Shown here: one piece after another, positions 50,897-60,083 of the stretch | How positions within the stretch are numbered: the first letter of the stretch is position 1 | How the letters are laid out: each line of letters opens with the position of its first letter | The notes under the pieces: generated by a model | Told to the model about the DNA's origin: nothing | Database searches by the model: none | What the model saw: the letters and a program-made list of their open reading frames with translations, nothing else | Assembly (NCBI RefSeq): GCF_041428715.1 | Contig: NZ_CP155572.1 | Direction: 5' to 3' (one strand) | Source of the DNA: Sporomusa malonica | GTDB lineage: Bacteria > Bacillota > Negativicutes > Sporomusales > Sporomusaceae | Length of the DNA stretch: 64,000 nucleotides | Position numbers and translations under genes: made by a program

Positions 50897-51688
50897 ATGA
50901 TTTTTTGGCAAAACCGTGATTTTGGCATCAATCATATTAAAACCCGCAAAAACCATGTGTGTTACGGCATGGGTTTAGGAATTGTCCTGTTGAATGACGC
51001 CTATCCCGGATTTCCCGGAGATGTGCGCAATGCCAGTGCTTTTCCCTATCCAATACAATATGAGATTGCAGAAGGTGTAACCAACAAAACGTTGGTATAT
51101 GATAAGAATCCGGCACAATGCCGCGAGTCTGTAGTAGCAGCAGCAAGAAAGCTAGAGCGGCTGGGCTGCAGGGCAATCGCAGCAGAGTGCGGTTACTTTG
51201 CCTTCTTTCAGAAAGACGTAGCTGCAGCAGTAGATGTACCGGTGTTCATGTCTAGCTTGTTACAGGTTCCTTTTATTCAACAGGTGATAAGTCCGAATAA
51301 AATGGTCGGCATAATTTGTGCCCAAAAACAGTTTTTAAGCGAAGACCATCTAAAGAATGTGGGGATTACTCCAGGCAGTAACTACATAATTGCCGGAGCC
51401 CAGGACGAATATGGCTGCTCAGAGTTTGACAACTTGTGGAATCCACTGAAACGGCCTGATTGTCCGGAAGCATACTACGAGCAAGCTGAAGAGCAGATGG
51501 TCTTTACAGCCAAAGAGTTTATCAAAGCAAACCCTAACATTGGAGCAATTATGCTGGAATGTACAGGAATGCAGCCTTTTGCCCGGGCGATACAGCGTGA
51601 AGTTGATCTACCGGTATATAGTTGGGGGACACTCCTTGATTATGCGTATTCTGTAGTAGCTCACCGGGATTATTACGGTCATGTTTAA
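50897..51688 (+). CDS. Asp/Glu/hydantoin racemase-family protein
   Basis: 263 residues. The two expected catalytic cysteines are in AAECGYFAFFQ (about residue 97) and MLECTGMQPFARAI (about 215), with a VGIICAQKQFLSEDHL strand between. This family racemises amino acids or hydantoins without PLP, and some members are decarboxylases. In this operon it may invert the configuration of an amino-acid betaine or its demethylated product. Preceded by GGAGG and by the structured segment described separately. Confidence 0.85.
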   Translation: MIFWQNRDFGINHIKTRKNHVCYGMGLGIVLLNDAYPGFPGDVRNASAFPYPIQYEIAEGVTNKTLVYDKNPAQCRESVVAAARKLERLGCRAIAAECGYFAFFQKDVAAAVDVPVFMSSLLQVPFIQQVISPNKMVGIICAQKQFLSEDHLKNVGITPGSNYIIAGAQDEYGCSEFDNLWNPLKRPDCPEAYYEQAEEQMVFTAKEFIKANPNIGAIMLECTGMQPFARAIQREVDLPVYSWGTLLDYAYSVVAHRDYYGHV

Positions 51689-51778
51689 TTAGGTAATGAA
51701 TAAGTAGAAGGCAACATAGGTCTGATAATTTTCAGAATTATATAGAATTAATAAGACGATAAAACGGGAGGAATATGG

Positions 51779-52630
51779 ATGACCAGAGCGAAAGTAACAA
51801 TTCCTTATCTTATGGAGAAGAAAGCTAAAAAAGAGCAAATCACCATGATCACCGGTTATGATTACCCAATGGCTCTTTTAGAAGAAAAAGCCGGCATTGA
51901 TATTATTTTGTGTGGCGATTCCCTGGGCATGACAGTATATGGTTTTGATGGAACATTACCAGTAACGATGGATATGATGATTGTTCATGCGGCAGCTGTA
52001 AAACGTGGTGCGCCCAACGCCTTTGTCATTGGTGATATGCCGTTTTTATCTTATCAAGTATCACCGCAAGAGGCCGTTCGGAATGCAGGTCGTTTTATGA
52101 AAGAAGCTAATGTTGACTGTATCAAATTGGAGGGCGGAATAGCCATGGCAGAGGCTGTAAGGGCTATTGTTAACGCCGGTATTCCTGTTATGGGTCACTT
52201 GGGGCTCACGCCGCAATCCACATCTGCACTGGGTGGCTTCAAAGCCCAAGGTCGTTCGGCTGAAGCGGCTTACCGTATTATTGAAGATGCTGCAGCTTTA
52301 GAAGCTGCCGGTGTGTGCTCAATTCTGCTGGAAGCTATCCCGCCTGAAGTTGCTAAGATCATAACAGAAAAAAGCAAAGTGCCAATCATCAGCATTGGTG
52401 CAGGTATCCATTGCGATGGACAGCTTTTGATCGTACATGATATGCTTGGCTTCTTTGATCGCTTTGTGCCTAAATTTGTAAAAAAGTATGCTAATCTAAA
52501 CGCCTCCATTTTGGAAGCCTTGAACCAATATAAAGAAGAAGTCGAAAAAGGCGCGTTTCCAGCGAAGGAACATTGCTATGGCATGCCGGAAGAAGAACTA
52601 AACAAGCTTAAAGACATGGTGGAAGCGTAA
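51779..52630 (+). CDS. panB: 3-methyl-2-oxobutanoate hydroxymethyltransferase (PanB)
   Basis: 283 residues, a standard PanB: MITGYDYPMALLEEKAG, LCGDSLGMTVYGFDGTLPVT, KLEGG, GHLGLTPQSTSALGG, LEAIPPEVAKIITE and GAGIHCDGQLLIVHDMLG. It transfers a hydroxymethyl group from methylene-tetrahydrofolate to 2-oxoisovalerate, reversibly. panC and panD are not present. Its position at the end of a methyl-folate-linked operon rather than a pantothenate cluster suggests it may work in C1 metabolism, possibly in reverse; this is inference. Confidence 0.93.
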   Translation: MTRAKVTIPYLMEKKAKKEQITMITGYDYPMALLEEKAGIDIILCGDSLGMTVYGFDGTLPVTMDMMIVHAAAVKRGAPNAFVIGDMPFLSYQVSPQEAVRNAGRFMKEANVDCIKLEGGIAMAEAVRAIVNAGIPVMGHLGLTPQSTSALGGFKAQGRSAEAAYRIIEDAAALEAAGVCSILLEAIPPEVAKIITEKSKVPIISIGAGIHCDGQLLIVHDMLGFFDRFVPKFVKKYANLNASILEALNQYKEEVEKGAFPAKEHCYGMPEEELNKLKDMVEA

Positions 52631-52700
52631 TTTGAAGGATGAATATGACTCACACCTAATAATATAGGTCAGTGTAATGCATTGATAATAACTAAAAGTT

Positions 52701-52748
52701 AGCCTGGATTTTACTGAATATTCTAGTAAAATCCGGGAGGCTATTTTT
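52701..52748 (+). terminator. Terminator after panB
   Basis: AGCCTGGATTTTACT pairs with AGTAAAATCCGGGAGGCT (small bulge), followed by ATTTTT. It ends the corrinoid-to-panB operon before the chemoreceptor gene. Confidence 0.88.
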
Positions 52749-52792
52749 GTTGGTTAAAGCATTTCATGCCAATTTGTAGTGAGGTGTCTTTC

Positions 52793-54847
52793 ATGGCAAA
52801 GTGGAGTAATAATTATTCTAGTATGCGCAGTAAGCTGATCGTGATTTTTCTATTGTTAATTATCGTGCCAATTGCAATAATTGGCTTTGTTGTTTTGAAT
52901 TTTACCGAAAACAAAACTAAACAAGATTTTATTACGTCTTCGACAAAAGAAATGATCCAGGTTAATAATACGATTAATACATTTTTTGAGGCAGTAAATG
53001 AAAACTGTAATTATTTAGCAACTCATCCTGCAGTTACCAGGGCTGATGAATCGATACGATCATATAGAGATAAAGAAAAACCTACGGTGAATTCACTTGC
53101 GCAAAGCGTAGGAATAGAACAAGATATTTATAATATGTATGAACAATTCGCTAAAACTCATCCCAAATTTGCTTATGTCTATATGGCTACTAAGCATAAA
53201 GGCTATATTCAATGGCCTGTGGCGGAAATTCCCGCAAAGTATGACCCCAGTAACCGGCCATATTACCAGACTGCAATGGCTAATAGCGGTAAAGTAGCCA
53301 GAAGTAATCCTTATAGTTTCAATCAACAATATTACATAAGTACAGTCAAGACGATTACTAACTCTTCAGGTGAGATTATCGGGGTTCAGGGTCTTGATGT
53401 AAGTCTTGATGGCTTAACCGGGGAAATAAAAAATATCAGGATTGGTGAAAATGGCTATGTTATTTTAGCTGACAATGAAGGCACCATTGTGGCAGATCCC
53501 CGTACACCTGACAATAATTCTAAAAAGCTTGCGGATATTTCAGCATTTGCTAAACTAGCGAAAATGAATTCCGGTCCTGCAGAGATTAGTATAGCTGGAT
53601 CAGATTATCTTGCAAACGTCTATACATCGCCAGAAACAAATTGGAGACTGATTTCTCTTATACCTGCTGCCGAGGTGGCGGCAAGTTATAACAAAATTAA
53701 TAAGACTTTAGTAATTGTAGCAATAATGTGTTTTGTTATTGGATTGGTTGTAGCAGTAGTAGTGGCTCGTTCTATCACTAAGCCTATGGTGGCATTGTCA
53801 ATGGTTGCGCAGCGTGTTGCTGATGGTGATTTGCTTGCAGAGGTTCAGCAGCGTGGTACTAAGGATGAAGTGGGTATTTTAGAGAGCAGCATTGCTCAGA
53901 TGATTCAAAATCTGCGGGAGATGATTGGCAAAACGGCCCGTACTGCCGAACAATTGGCCGCTTCAGCACAGCAGCTTACTGCCAGTGCTGACCAGTCGGC
54001 TCAAACTGTCAATCAAGTTGCCAGTTCAATTACAGATGTGACAAAAGGCATGGAGGCGCAATTGGCTGTAGCGAACGATACGTTCGCGGTAGTAGAACAG
54101 ATGTCAATGAGTATCAAGCAAGTTGCGGGCAATGCTAACGCAGTTGCTGAGGAGTCAGTTAATGCGACTAACAAGGCGACCGATGGTGGCAAGACTGTAG
54201 AAAAAGCAATTACCCAAATGAAGGCCATCGAACAATCAGTCCAAGCAGTTGCTGAAGCTGTTACTAAGCTGAGTGATCAGTCTAAAGAAATAGGGCAGAT
54301 CGTAGATACCATTTCAGGTATTGCCGGACAGACAAATTTGCTCGCTTTGAATGCTGCGATTGAGGCAGCTCGTGCAGGTGAACAAGGGCGGGGATTTGCC
54401 GTTGTTGCCGAAGAGGTTCGTAAATTGGCTGAACAGTCTCAAGAAGCTGCTCGTAAGATTGGTACAATGATTGGTCAAATTCAGGGCGATACGGTGAGGG
54501 TAGTGGAAGTAATGAATGATGGGGCCAGGGAAGTTCGGCTGGGAACTGAAGTAATTAATACCGCCGGTGAAACCTTTATGGAAATTACGACGCAGGTTAC
54601 TCACGTATCTGACCAAGTCAAGGCTATATCTGCGGCAATTGAGCAAATGGCAGCTGGCAGCCAGCAGATTGTCGGGTCGGTGAAACGGATCGAAGATTTG
54701 AGTAAACAAGCGTCCAGTGAAGTCCAGACTGTATCGGCTGCAACCCAAGAGCAAGCGGCATCTGTGGAAGAAATTGCTTGCTCCAGCCAGTCGCTTACTC
54801 AGCTTGCGCAAGAACTTCAGGAAAATGTCGTAAAATTTCGTGTATAA
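52793..54847 (+). CDS. Methyl-accepting chemotaxis protein (dCache type)
   Basis: 684 residues from ATG 52793 (GAGGTG site). TM1 near 15-35, a large extracytoplasmic sensor of dCache type (about 40-290, including YNMYEQFAKTHPKFAYVYM and SLIPAAEVAASYNKI), TM2 near 300-320, HAMP, then a cytoplasmic signalling domain with the hairpin-tip sequence SGIAGQTNLLALNAAIEAAR. It lies between MttB genes, so it may sense a methylated amine used by this cluster. Confidence 0.93.
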   Translation: MAKWSNNYSSMRSKLIVIFLLLIIVPIAIIGFVVLNFTENKTKQDFITSSTKEMIQVNNTINTFFEAVNENCNYLATHPAVTRADESIRSYRDKEKPTVNSLAQSVGIEQDIYNMYEQFAKTHPKFAYVYMATKHKGYIQWPVAEIPAKYDPSNRPYYQTAMANSGKVARSNPYSFNQQYYISTVKTITNSSGEIIGVQGLDVSLDGLTGEIKNIRIGENGYVILADNEGTIVADPRTPDNNSKKLADISAFAKLAKMNSGPAEISIAGSDYLANVYTSPETNWRLISLIPAAEVAASYNKINKTLVIVAIMCFVIGLVVAVVVARSITKPMVALSMVAQRVADGDLLAEVQQRGTKDEVGILESSIAQMIQNLREMIGKTARTAEQLAASAQQLTASADQSAQTVNQVASSITDVTKGMEAQLAVANDTFAVVEQMSMSIKQVAGNANAVAEESVNATNKATDGGKTVEKAITQMKAIEQSVQAVAEAVTKLSDQSKEIGQIVDTISGIAGQTNLLALNAAIEAARAGEQGRGFAVVAEEVRKLAEQSQEAARKIGTMIGQIQGDTVRVVEVMNDGAREVRLGTEVINTAGETFMEITTQVTHVSDQVKAISAAIEQMAAGSQQIVGSVKRIEDLSKQASSEVQTVSAATQEQAASVEEIACSSQSLTQLAQELQENVVKFRV

Positions 54848-54875
54848 TGGATATATATGAATAGGGGGCGTACGA

Positions 54876-56309
54876 ATGAAACTTGATTGTATGGATGAAG
54901 AGTTAAGGCAAATTCATGAAGCATCAATGCAAGTTCTGGAAAAAACCGGCATGAAATTTCATCACCCTGAAATAATAGAACTATTGCAGCAAAAAGGCAT
55001 AAAGGTGTGTGGACAAACTGCTTACTTCACAAGGGAGCAAATTATCGAGTGGGTTAGCAAGGCACCATCTACCTTTACTCTTTATGCTCGTAATCCCCAA
55101 TATGATATTGTTGTTGGCGGAGATAACGTCGAGTGCTGCCCAGGGTCTGGGTCGCCTGCTATTTCTGATAGTGACGGATCGAAGCGATCCTCACTAATGA
55201 CGGATTACGTGAATTTTCTCAAGTTGTACCACCAAAGTGACCTCTATAAAGTGAATGGTGGGTTCGTAGTTCAGCCGACAGATATTACCAGTAAGCACTG
55301 TATATCCCTAATGTTGTATGCGACCATTCTATACTCAGATAAGGGAATTATAACCGCCACTGGCGGAGTTGAAGAAGTGCAGGCGTTAATGGATATATTG
55401 GCTATCGTTTTTGGTCAGGAGGAGTGGGCGCAGAAGCCACGGGCAATAACAATTGTCAATACCAATACTCCGTTGCAGTTTGACAAAAATATGCTGGAAA
55501 CCATGATGGTGTTTGTTAAACATGCGCAGCCAGTCATTATTGCGGCAGCTTCAATGGCCGGAACTACCGCTCCGATTACGCTGGCAGGTACAATTGCCTT
55601 AACCAATGCGGAGGTGTTAGCCGGCATTGCAGTTACTCAAATGCTAAGCGAAGGTGCCCCGGTTGTCTACGGCTCACAAACTACCACGTCTGATATGCGG
55701 ACAGGTTGTATTGCCATCGGTTCACCGGAAGGAGCCTTATGTTATGAGTATGCGGCTCGCCTAGCCAAAGCTTATGGACTGCCTTGCCGTGGCGGCGGTT
55801 CGCTGACAGATTCGAAATCGCTTTCTGTGCAGGCTGGCTATGAAAGCATGCTGACCCATTTGGCTACTCATCGAGCAAGAATGAATCTTATATTCCAAAG
55901 CGCAGGCATCATGGACGGTTACTCATCTATGTCCTATGAAAAATTCGTGGTCGATCTGGAGATAATTCGCATGGTGAAACGCTATCTTGAAGGAGTTAAA
56001 GTGAATCCTACTACCCTGGCAGTGGATGTCATACACGAGGTGGGGATTGCGGGGCATTTCCTGACGGCAGAGCATACCATGAAGCATTGCCGCAAGGAAC
56101 CGTTTATACCGGAGATCAGTCTCCGAGGCACGGTAATGGGTGATCCGTCAGAGGCACTTCTTGAAAAAATAAGAAATAAGAAAGAAAAAATGCTGACCAC
56201 TTATCAGCGGCCGGAATTTTCGCCAGAAATTCAGCAACAACTAGTTGATTACTTAGTTACCAAAGGCTTTGATGCTAAGTACATAGAATCTTTGCAACAT
56301 ATGGAGTAA
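54876..56309 (+). CDS. MttB-superfamily methyltransferase (second copy, complete)
   Basis: 477 residues, MttB family: EASMQVLEKTGMKFHHPEI at the N-terminus, AGTTAPITLAGTIALTNAEVLAGIAVTQML core, RGGGSLTDSKSLSVQAGYES, and GIAGHFLTAEHTMKHCRKEPF near 395. No in-frame UAG. It is a more distant relative of the protein at 49313 and a close tandem paralog of the protein at 56418. GGGGGCG precedes the ATG. Confidence 0.92.
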   Translation: MKLDCMDEELRQIHEASMQVLEKTGMKFHHPEIIELLQQKGIKVCGQTAYFTREQIIEWVSKAPSTFTLYARNPQYDIVVGGDNVECCPGSGSPAISDSDGSKRSSLMTDYVNFLKLYHQSDLYKVNGGFVVQPTDITSKHCISLMLYATILYSDKGIITATGGVEEVQALMDILAIVFGQEEWAQKPRAITIVNTNTPLQFDKNMLETMMVFVKHAQPVIIAAASMAGTTAPITLAGTIALTNAEVLAGIAVTQMLSEGAPVVYGSQTTTSDMRTGCIAIGSPEGALCYEYAARLAKAYGLPCRGGGSLTDSKSLSVQAGYESMLTHLATHRARMNLIFQSAGIMDGYSSMSYEKFVVDLEIIRMVKRYLEGVKVNPTTLAVDVIHEVGIAGHFLTAEHTMKHCRKEPFIPEISLRGTVMGDPSEALLEKIRNKKEKMLTTYQRPEFSPEIQQQLVDYLVTKGFDAKYIESLQHME

Positions 56310-56316
56310 ATTAGGA

Positions 56317-56369
56317 CAACACAGTATTTCTGACAAAATGAACAGTCAGGATACTGTGTTGCTTTTTTT
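56317..56369 (+). terminator. Terminator between the two tandem mttB genes
   Basis: CAACACAGTAT pairs with ATACTGTGTTG, with inner TCTGAC/GTCAGG, followed by TTTTTTT. It separates the transcription of the two paralogs. Confidence 0.9.
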
Positions 56370-56417
56370 AGCATTCTCTACGCTCCAAATTTTAAAAATA
56401 AGAGGGAGAGCATACGA

Positions 56418-57755
56418 ATGAAACTTGATTGTATGGATGAAGAGTTAAGACAGATTCATGAAGCGTCAATGCAAATATTGGAAAGGACTGGTGTAAAATT
56501 TCATCATCCAGAAGTCGTTGAGCTATTGCGGCAAAAAGGGATAAAGGTATGCGGACAGAACGCCTTTATTTCAAGGGAGCAAATTAGCGAATGGGTTTGC
56601 AAAGCACCAGCTACTTTTACTCTTTATGCCCGCAATCCCCGCTATGATATGGTTGTTGGCGGAGATAATGTTGAGTGCGGTCCGGGAGGTGGCGCATCTG
56701 TCATTTTAGGTAGTGACGGAACTACGCGGCCTGCAATGATGACTGACTATATCAATTTTCTCAAACTTTATCAGCAGGCTGACATTTATAAAATAAATGG
56801 ATGTCCTGTGGTTCAACCTGCTGATATAAGCAGTCAGAACAGTGTTTGTTTGCTTTTGTATGCCAATATTCTATACTCGGACAAAGGGATTGCGACAGGT
56901 ACTGGTCCGGTAGAAGTAGTTCAAGAAGGAATGGATATGCTGGGTATTCTGTTTGGTAAGGACGAACTAGTGAAAAAGCCGAGAATCATAGCGGTTACCA
57001 ATACCAGTACTCCACTGCAGTATGATAAAAATACTCTGGAAACGATAATGGTATTTGTTAAACATGCACAGCCAGTTGTTATTGCCGCCTGTTCGATGGC
57101 TGGAACTACTGCGCCGGTTACGCTGGCAGGTACTATTGCGTTAACCAATGCTGAAGTTCTAGCAGGAATTGCAGTTACCCAGATGTTAAAGGAAGGCACT
57201 CCGGTTGTCTACGGCTCACAAAGTACCACCTCTGATATGAAGACAGGCTGCATTGCTATTGGTTCACCGGAAGGTGCTTTGTGTTATGAATATGCAGCTC
57301 GGTTGGCAAAAGCCTATAGGCTGCCATGCCGAGGCGGTGGAGCGCTGACAGATGCGAAGTCGCTGTCTGTGCAGGCTGGTTATGAGAGTATGCTGACTTA
57401 CCTGGTTACTCAGCAGGCAGGGATGAATCTTATATTCCAAAGCTCCGGAGTCATGGATGGATATGCGTCAATGTCCTATGAGAAATTTATTATCGATCTG
57501 GAAATAATTAAAATAGCGAAGCGGTATCGCGATGGATGTAAGGTTAATAACAATATACCAGAGACTAGTCTCAGCGGTACTGTGCTCGGAGACCCATCAG
57601 ATAAGCTTTTCGAGAATATAACAAACAAAAAAAATGCGATGTTGGAGAGTTACCAAAAGCCTGAACTTTCCCAAGCAATACATCAGCAGTTGGTCGATTA
57701 TTTGGTTAAAAAAGGGTTTGATGAACAGTACATTGAATTTCTGCAGCAAATGTAA
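56418..57755 (+). CDS. MttB-superfamily protein with internal deletion (third copy)
   Basis: 445 residues, a close tandem copy of the preceding gene (5-prime ends almost identical; both start MKLDCMDEELRQIHEASMQ). It retains the core AGTTAPVTLAGTIALTNAEV and RGGGALTDAKSLSVQAGYES. After KVN, however, about 33 residues present in the neighbour (from PTTLAVDV to KHCRKEPF) are replaced by two, at about nucleotides 57541-57556, in frame. The lost block contains the conserved GHFLTAEHT region. It may be inactive or have a changed function. The remaining frame is open to the end. Confidence 0.85.
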   Translation: MKLDCMDEELRQIHEASMQILERTGVKFHHPEVVELLRQKGIKVCGQNAFISREQISEWVCKAPATFTLYARNPRYDMVVGGDNVECGPGGGASVILGSDGTTRPAMMTDYINFLKLYQQADIYKINGCPVVQPADISSQNSVCLLLYANILYSDKGIATGTGPVEVVQEGMDMLGILFGKDELVKKPRIIAVTNTSTPLQYDKNTLETIMVFVKHAQPVVIAACSMAGTTAPVTLAGTIALTNAEVLAGIAVTQMLKEGTPVVYGSQSTTSDMKTGCIAIGSPEGALCYEYAARLAKAYRLPCRGGGALTDAKSLSVQAGYESMLTYLVTQQAGMNLIFQSSGVMDGYASMSYEKFIIDLEIIKIAKRYRDGCKVNNNIPETSLSGTVLGDPSDKLFENITNKKNAMLESYQKPELSQAIHQQLVDYLVKKGFDEQYIEFLQQM

Positions 57756-57964
57756 TTCGTACAATAAAAAGATCGCTCATGCATTATTAGCCAAAACAGA
57801 GCTCATCGCCTCATGGGAAAGTAGTATGGAATTAGTAGTCATAACAAGGAGACGATGGTATAACAGATGAATCGGAGACGACTCAAATTTTTCGCAAACG
57901 AATCGTAATTTATTAGTAAAAAGAGTTTCAATTTTCACAAGGCCGAATTTTCTGTAAAATAGAT

Positions 57965-58015
57965 AAATCAGATGCCAGGAAACAAGACTTTTTGGCACCT
58001 GATTTATTTTTTTTC
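57965..58015 (+). terminator. Terminator after the third mttB gene
   Basis: AAATCAG...TGCCA pairs with TGGCA...CTGATTT, followed by a run of eight T after one A. It lies upstream of the -24/-12 promoter. Confidence 0.85.
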
Positions 58016-58038
58016 GATCCAATTAATCAATAAAAAAT

Positions 58039-58053
58039 TGGCATGGTAATTGC
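58039..58053 (+). promoter_or_regulatory. Sigma54 (-24/-12) promoter of the second BCCT gene
   Basis: TGGCATGGTAATTGC: GG (58040-58041) and GC (58052-58053) ten bases apart. It lies about 240 bases upstream of the transporter gene start. Confidence 0.86.
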
Positions 58054-58289
58054 AATTACAATAACATAAGGAGATATTAATTTAATAAAAAAATGCTGCA
58101 TTGCTGAAGAAAGGAGGAATGAATTGGCGTTATCGAAAACATCAGCTCAAACCTAGTGCTTTGTTCGATCAGTCTGAGTATTTTTCTTATTGTTCCAATT
58201 TTCGGAAAATCCGAAGCGTTATTCCTTGATTGACTGTTACATTGAAACAGTCGGTCATGTGTCTGAGGTACAAAAAAGGAGGAAATAGA

Positions 58290-59909
58290 ATGGGAAATAT
58301 AAGACCTATTGCGTTTTGGCCGCCAGTGATTCTTTTTATTGCGGCATGCGCCTACAACTTCATTGACAAAGCCGGCTTCGGTAAAATGATCAATGAATCA
58401 AACAAATGGTTAATGAGCAATTTTGCCTGGGCTTTTTGCTTGGGTGTTTTGGTAATGCTTGGGGTCATCATTTTCGTGATGTGTTCCAAGTTCGGTGATG
58501 TGAGAATCGGCGGAAAAGATGCCGCTCCGATGCTTGACGACTGGCGATATTTTTCTATAACCTTGACCAGCATCATAGCCATCGGTATTTTGTTCTGGGC
58601 TACGGCAGAGCCGCTTTACCATCTGACAGATCCGCCGAAGTCTCTCAATATTGCGAAGAATAGTCCGGAAGCGGCAGTATTTGCCATGTCGACCCTGTTC
58701 ATTCATTGGGGATTCCTTCCACTGGCAATCTATGCAGTACCTTCCATAATGTTTGCATTCGCCTACTATAACATGAAAAAGCCTTACAGCCTTGGTTCAA
58801 CTCTCACCCCTGTCTTTGGCGACAAGGTGCTCGGCAAATGGGCACAGGGAATTGACGCATGCTGTATGTATGCGTTGATCGCCGGTATGGCAGCTTGCCT
58901 GGGAGCAGGGGTTCTTTCGATCGCAGGCGGGCTCAACAAACTTACGGGAGTCCAGACTGGCGCGTTTCTCTGGGCAGTCGTTGACGCCGCAGTAGTCTTG
59001 ACCTTTGTTATTTCTTCGATTACTGGTCTTTTTAATGGAATCAAAAGGTTATCGGAAATTAACTCCATCGTCTTCTTTGCCATGGCGATATTCGTATTTG
59101 TCCTTGGCCCGACCGCATTTATGTTGAATCTCGGTGTAGAGTCATTTGCCAATCACCTACAGACTTTCTTTGCCAAGGCTTCCTTTACAGGTGCAGCGGC
59201 GGATGATCCCTGGGCTGGCTGGTGGACCATATTCTACTGGTGCAACTGGTTGGCATGGGCTCCGATATCAGGAATGTTCCTGGGTAAGATTTCCTATGGC
59301 CATACCATTAGAAAAGCTCTGACTGTTCAGTTTATCCTTCCAGCCTTGTTTGACATTGTATGGATGGTTATATTCGGCGGTGCCGCCATATATAGCGAAC
59401 TTCACGGCGGGAGGCTGGTGGAGGCCATGGCTAAGGGAACCGAGTTTTCGGTGTACGCTTTCCTGGATCAATATCCTCTAGCTCTGATTACTAGTACCAT
59501 ATTCGTATTCTGCATGTTCCTATCCTATGTAACAGGCTCTGACGCTTACGCCACGACTCTTGGCGGTATGAGTACGACTGGCATTTCTCCTGCCGACCCG
59601 GAACCGCCTATGGGCATTAAAATTTTCTGGGGAGGAATTATCGGAGTTGTGACCTATGTAATGATCTCTACCGCAGGAGTGGACGGTATCAAAATGTTAT
59701 CTAATCTTGGCGGTGGACCAGCACTGATTCTTGAACTGATTATGTGCTATGCTCTGGTAAAAGTTGCCCTTAACCCGAGCCTTTATGATACCTTCAAAAA
59801 TGACTATCATGCCGACGGAAGCCCGATCAAATCGAAAACCAAGAAGGCGCTGATGTCTGAAGAAGCAGTTATCGAGGCATATCATGGAAAACCGACAATT
59901 AAAGGATAA
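58290..59909 (+). CDS. BCCT-family transporter (second copy)
   Basis: 539 residues from ATG 58290, seven bases after AAGGAGG. Nearly identical to the transporter at 42835 including the altered signature WWTIFYWCNWLAWAP; differences cluster near the end (from DPEPPMGIKIFWGG to CYALVKVALNPSLYD). It belongs to the methylated-amine cluster by position and has its own sigma54-type promoter. Likely importer of a betaine-like compound for the MttB enzymes. Confidence 0.9.
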   Translation: MGNIRPIAFWPPVILFIAACAYNFIDKAGFGKMINESNKWLMSNFAWAFCLGVLVMLGVIIFVMCSKFGDVRIGGKDAAPMLDDWRYFSITLTSIIAIGILFWATAEPLYHLTDPPKSLNIAKNSPEAAVFAMSTLFIHWGFLPLAIYAVPSIMFAFAYYNMKKPYSLGSTLTPVFGDKVLGKWAQGIDACCMYALIAGMAACLGAGVLSIAGGLNKLTGVQTGAFLWAVVDAAVVLTFVISSITGLFNGIKRLSEINSIVFFAMAIFVFVLGPTAFMLNLGVESFANHLQTFFAKASFTGAAADDPWAGWWTIFYWCNWLAWAPISGMFLGKISYGHTIRKALTVQFILPALFDIVWMVIFGGAAIYSELHGGRLVEAMAKGTEFSVYAFLDQYPLALITSTIFVFCMFLSYVTGSDAYATTLGGMSTTGISPADPEPPMGIKIFWGGIIGVVTYVMISTAGVDGIKMLSNLGGGPALILELIMCYALVKVALNPSLYDTFKNDYHADGSPIKSKTKKALMSEEAVIEAYHGKPTIKG

Positions 59910-59973
59910 GTAAATCACGGACTGTAAGAGGAGTTTGCAGTAATGATGATGTTAACAGAGCTCGAAATAAAAA

Positions 59974-60016
59974 AGCGCCGCCCGCTCTGAGGCAACAGAA
60001 CGAAAGCGGCAAAAAA
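59974..60016. other. Hairpin between the transporter and porin genes
   Basis: GCCGC (59977-59981) pairs with GCGGC (60006-60010), with a TCTG/CAGA inner stem, flanked by A-runs on both sides. On the minus strand this would resemble a terminator; on the plus strand it lacks a T-tract. Confidence 0.45.
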
Positions 60017-60083
60017 TGGATTTAATTAAACTAACTAGATTATATTATCAAATATTTATGGAAAATTCAAGGAGGAAATATAA

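Larger units (their letters stand above)
57756..58289. other. Regulatory gap before the second BCCT gene
   Basis: 534 bases without a real gene. It holds the mttB3 terminator (57965), the -24/-12 promoter (58039) and a leader. In the leader AAAGGAGG precedes a TTG-start ORF of ten codons (MALSKTSAQT, 58124-58156), perhaps a leader peptide or a remnant. A GANTCG/CGANTC dyad near 57870-57890 might be an activator site. Confidence 0.5.

Noticed and set aside
49313..57755. Pyrrolysine-containing MttB
   Set aside because: All three MttB-family frames are continuous with no internal UAG, so they are non-pyrrolysine members.
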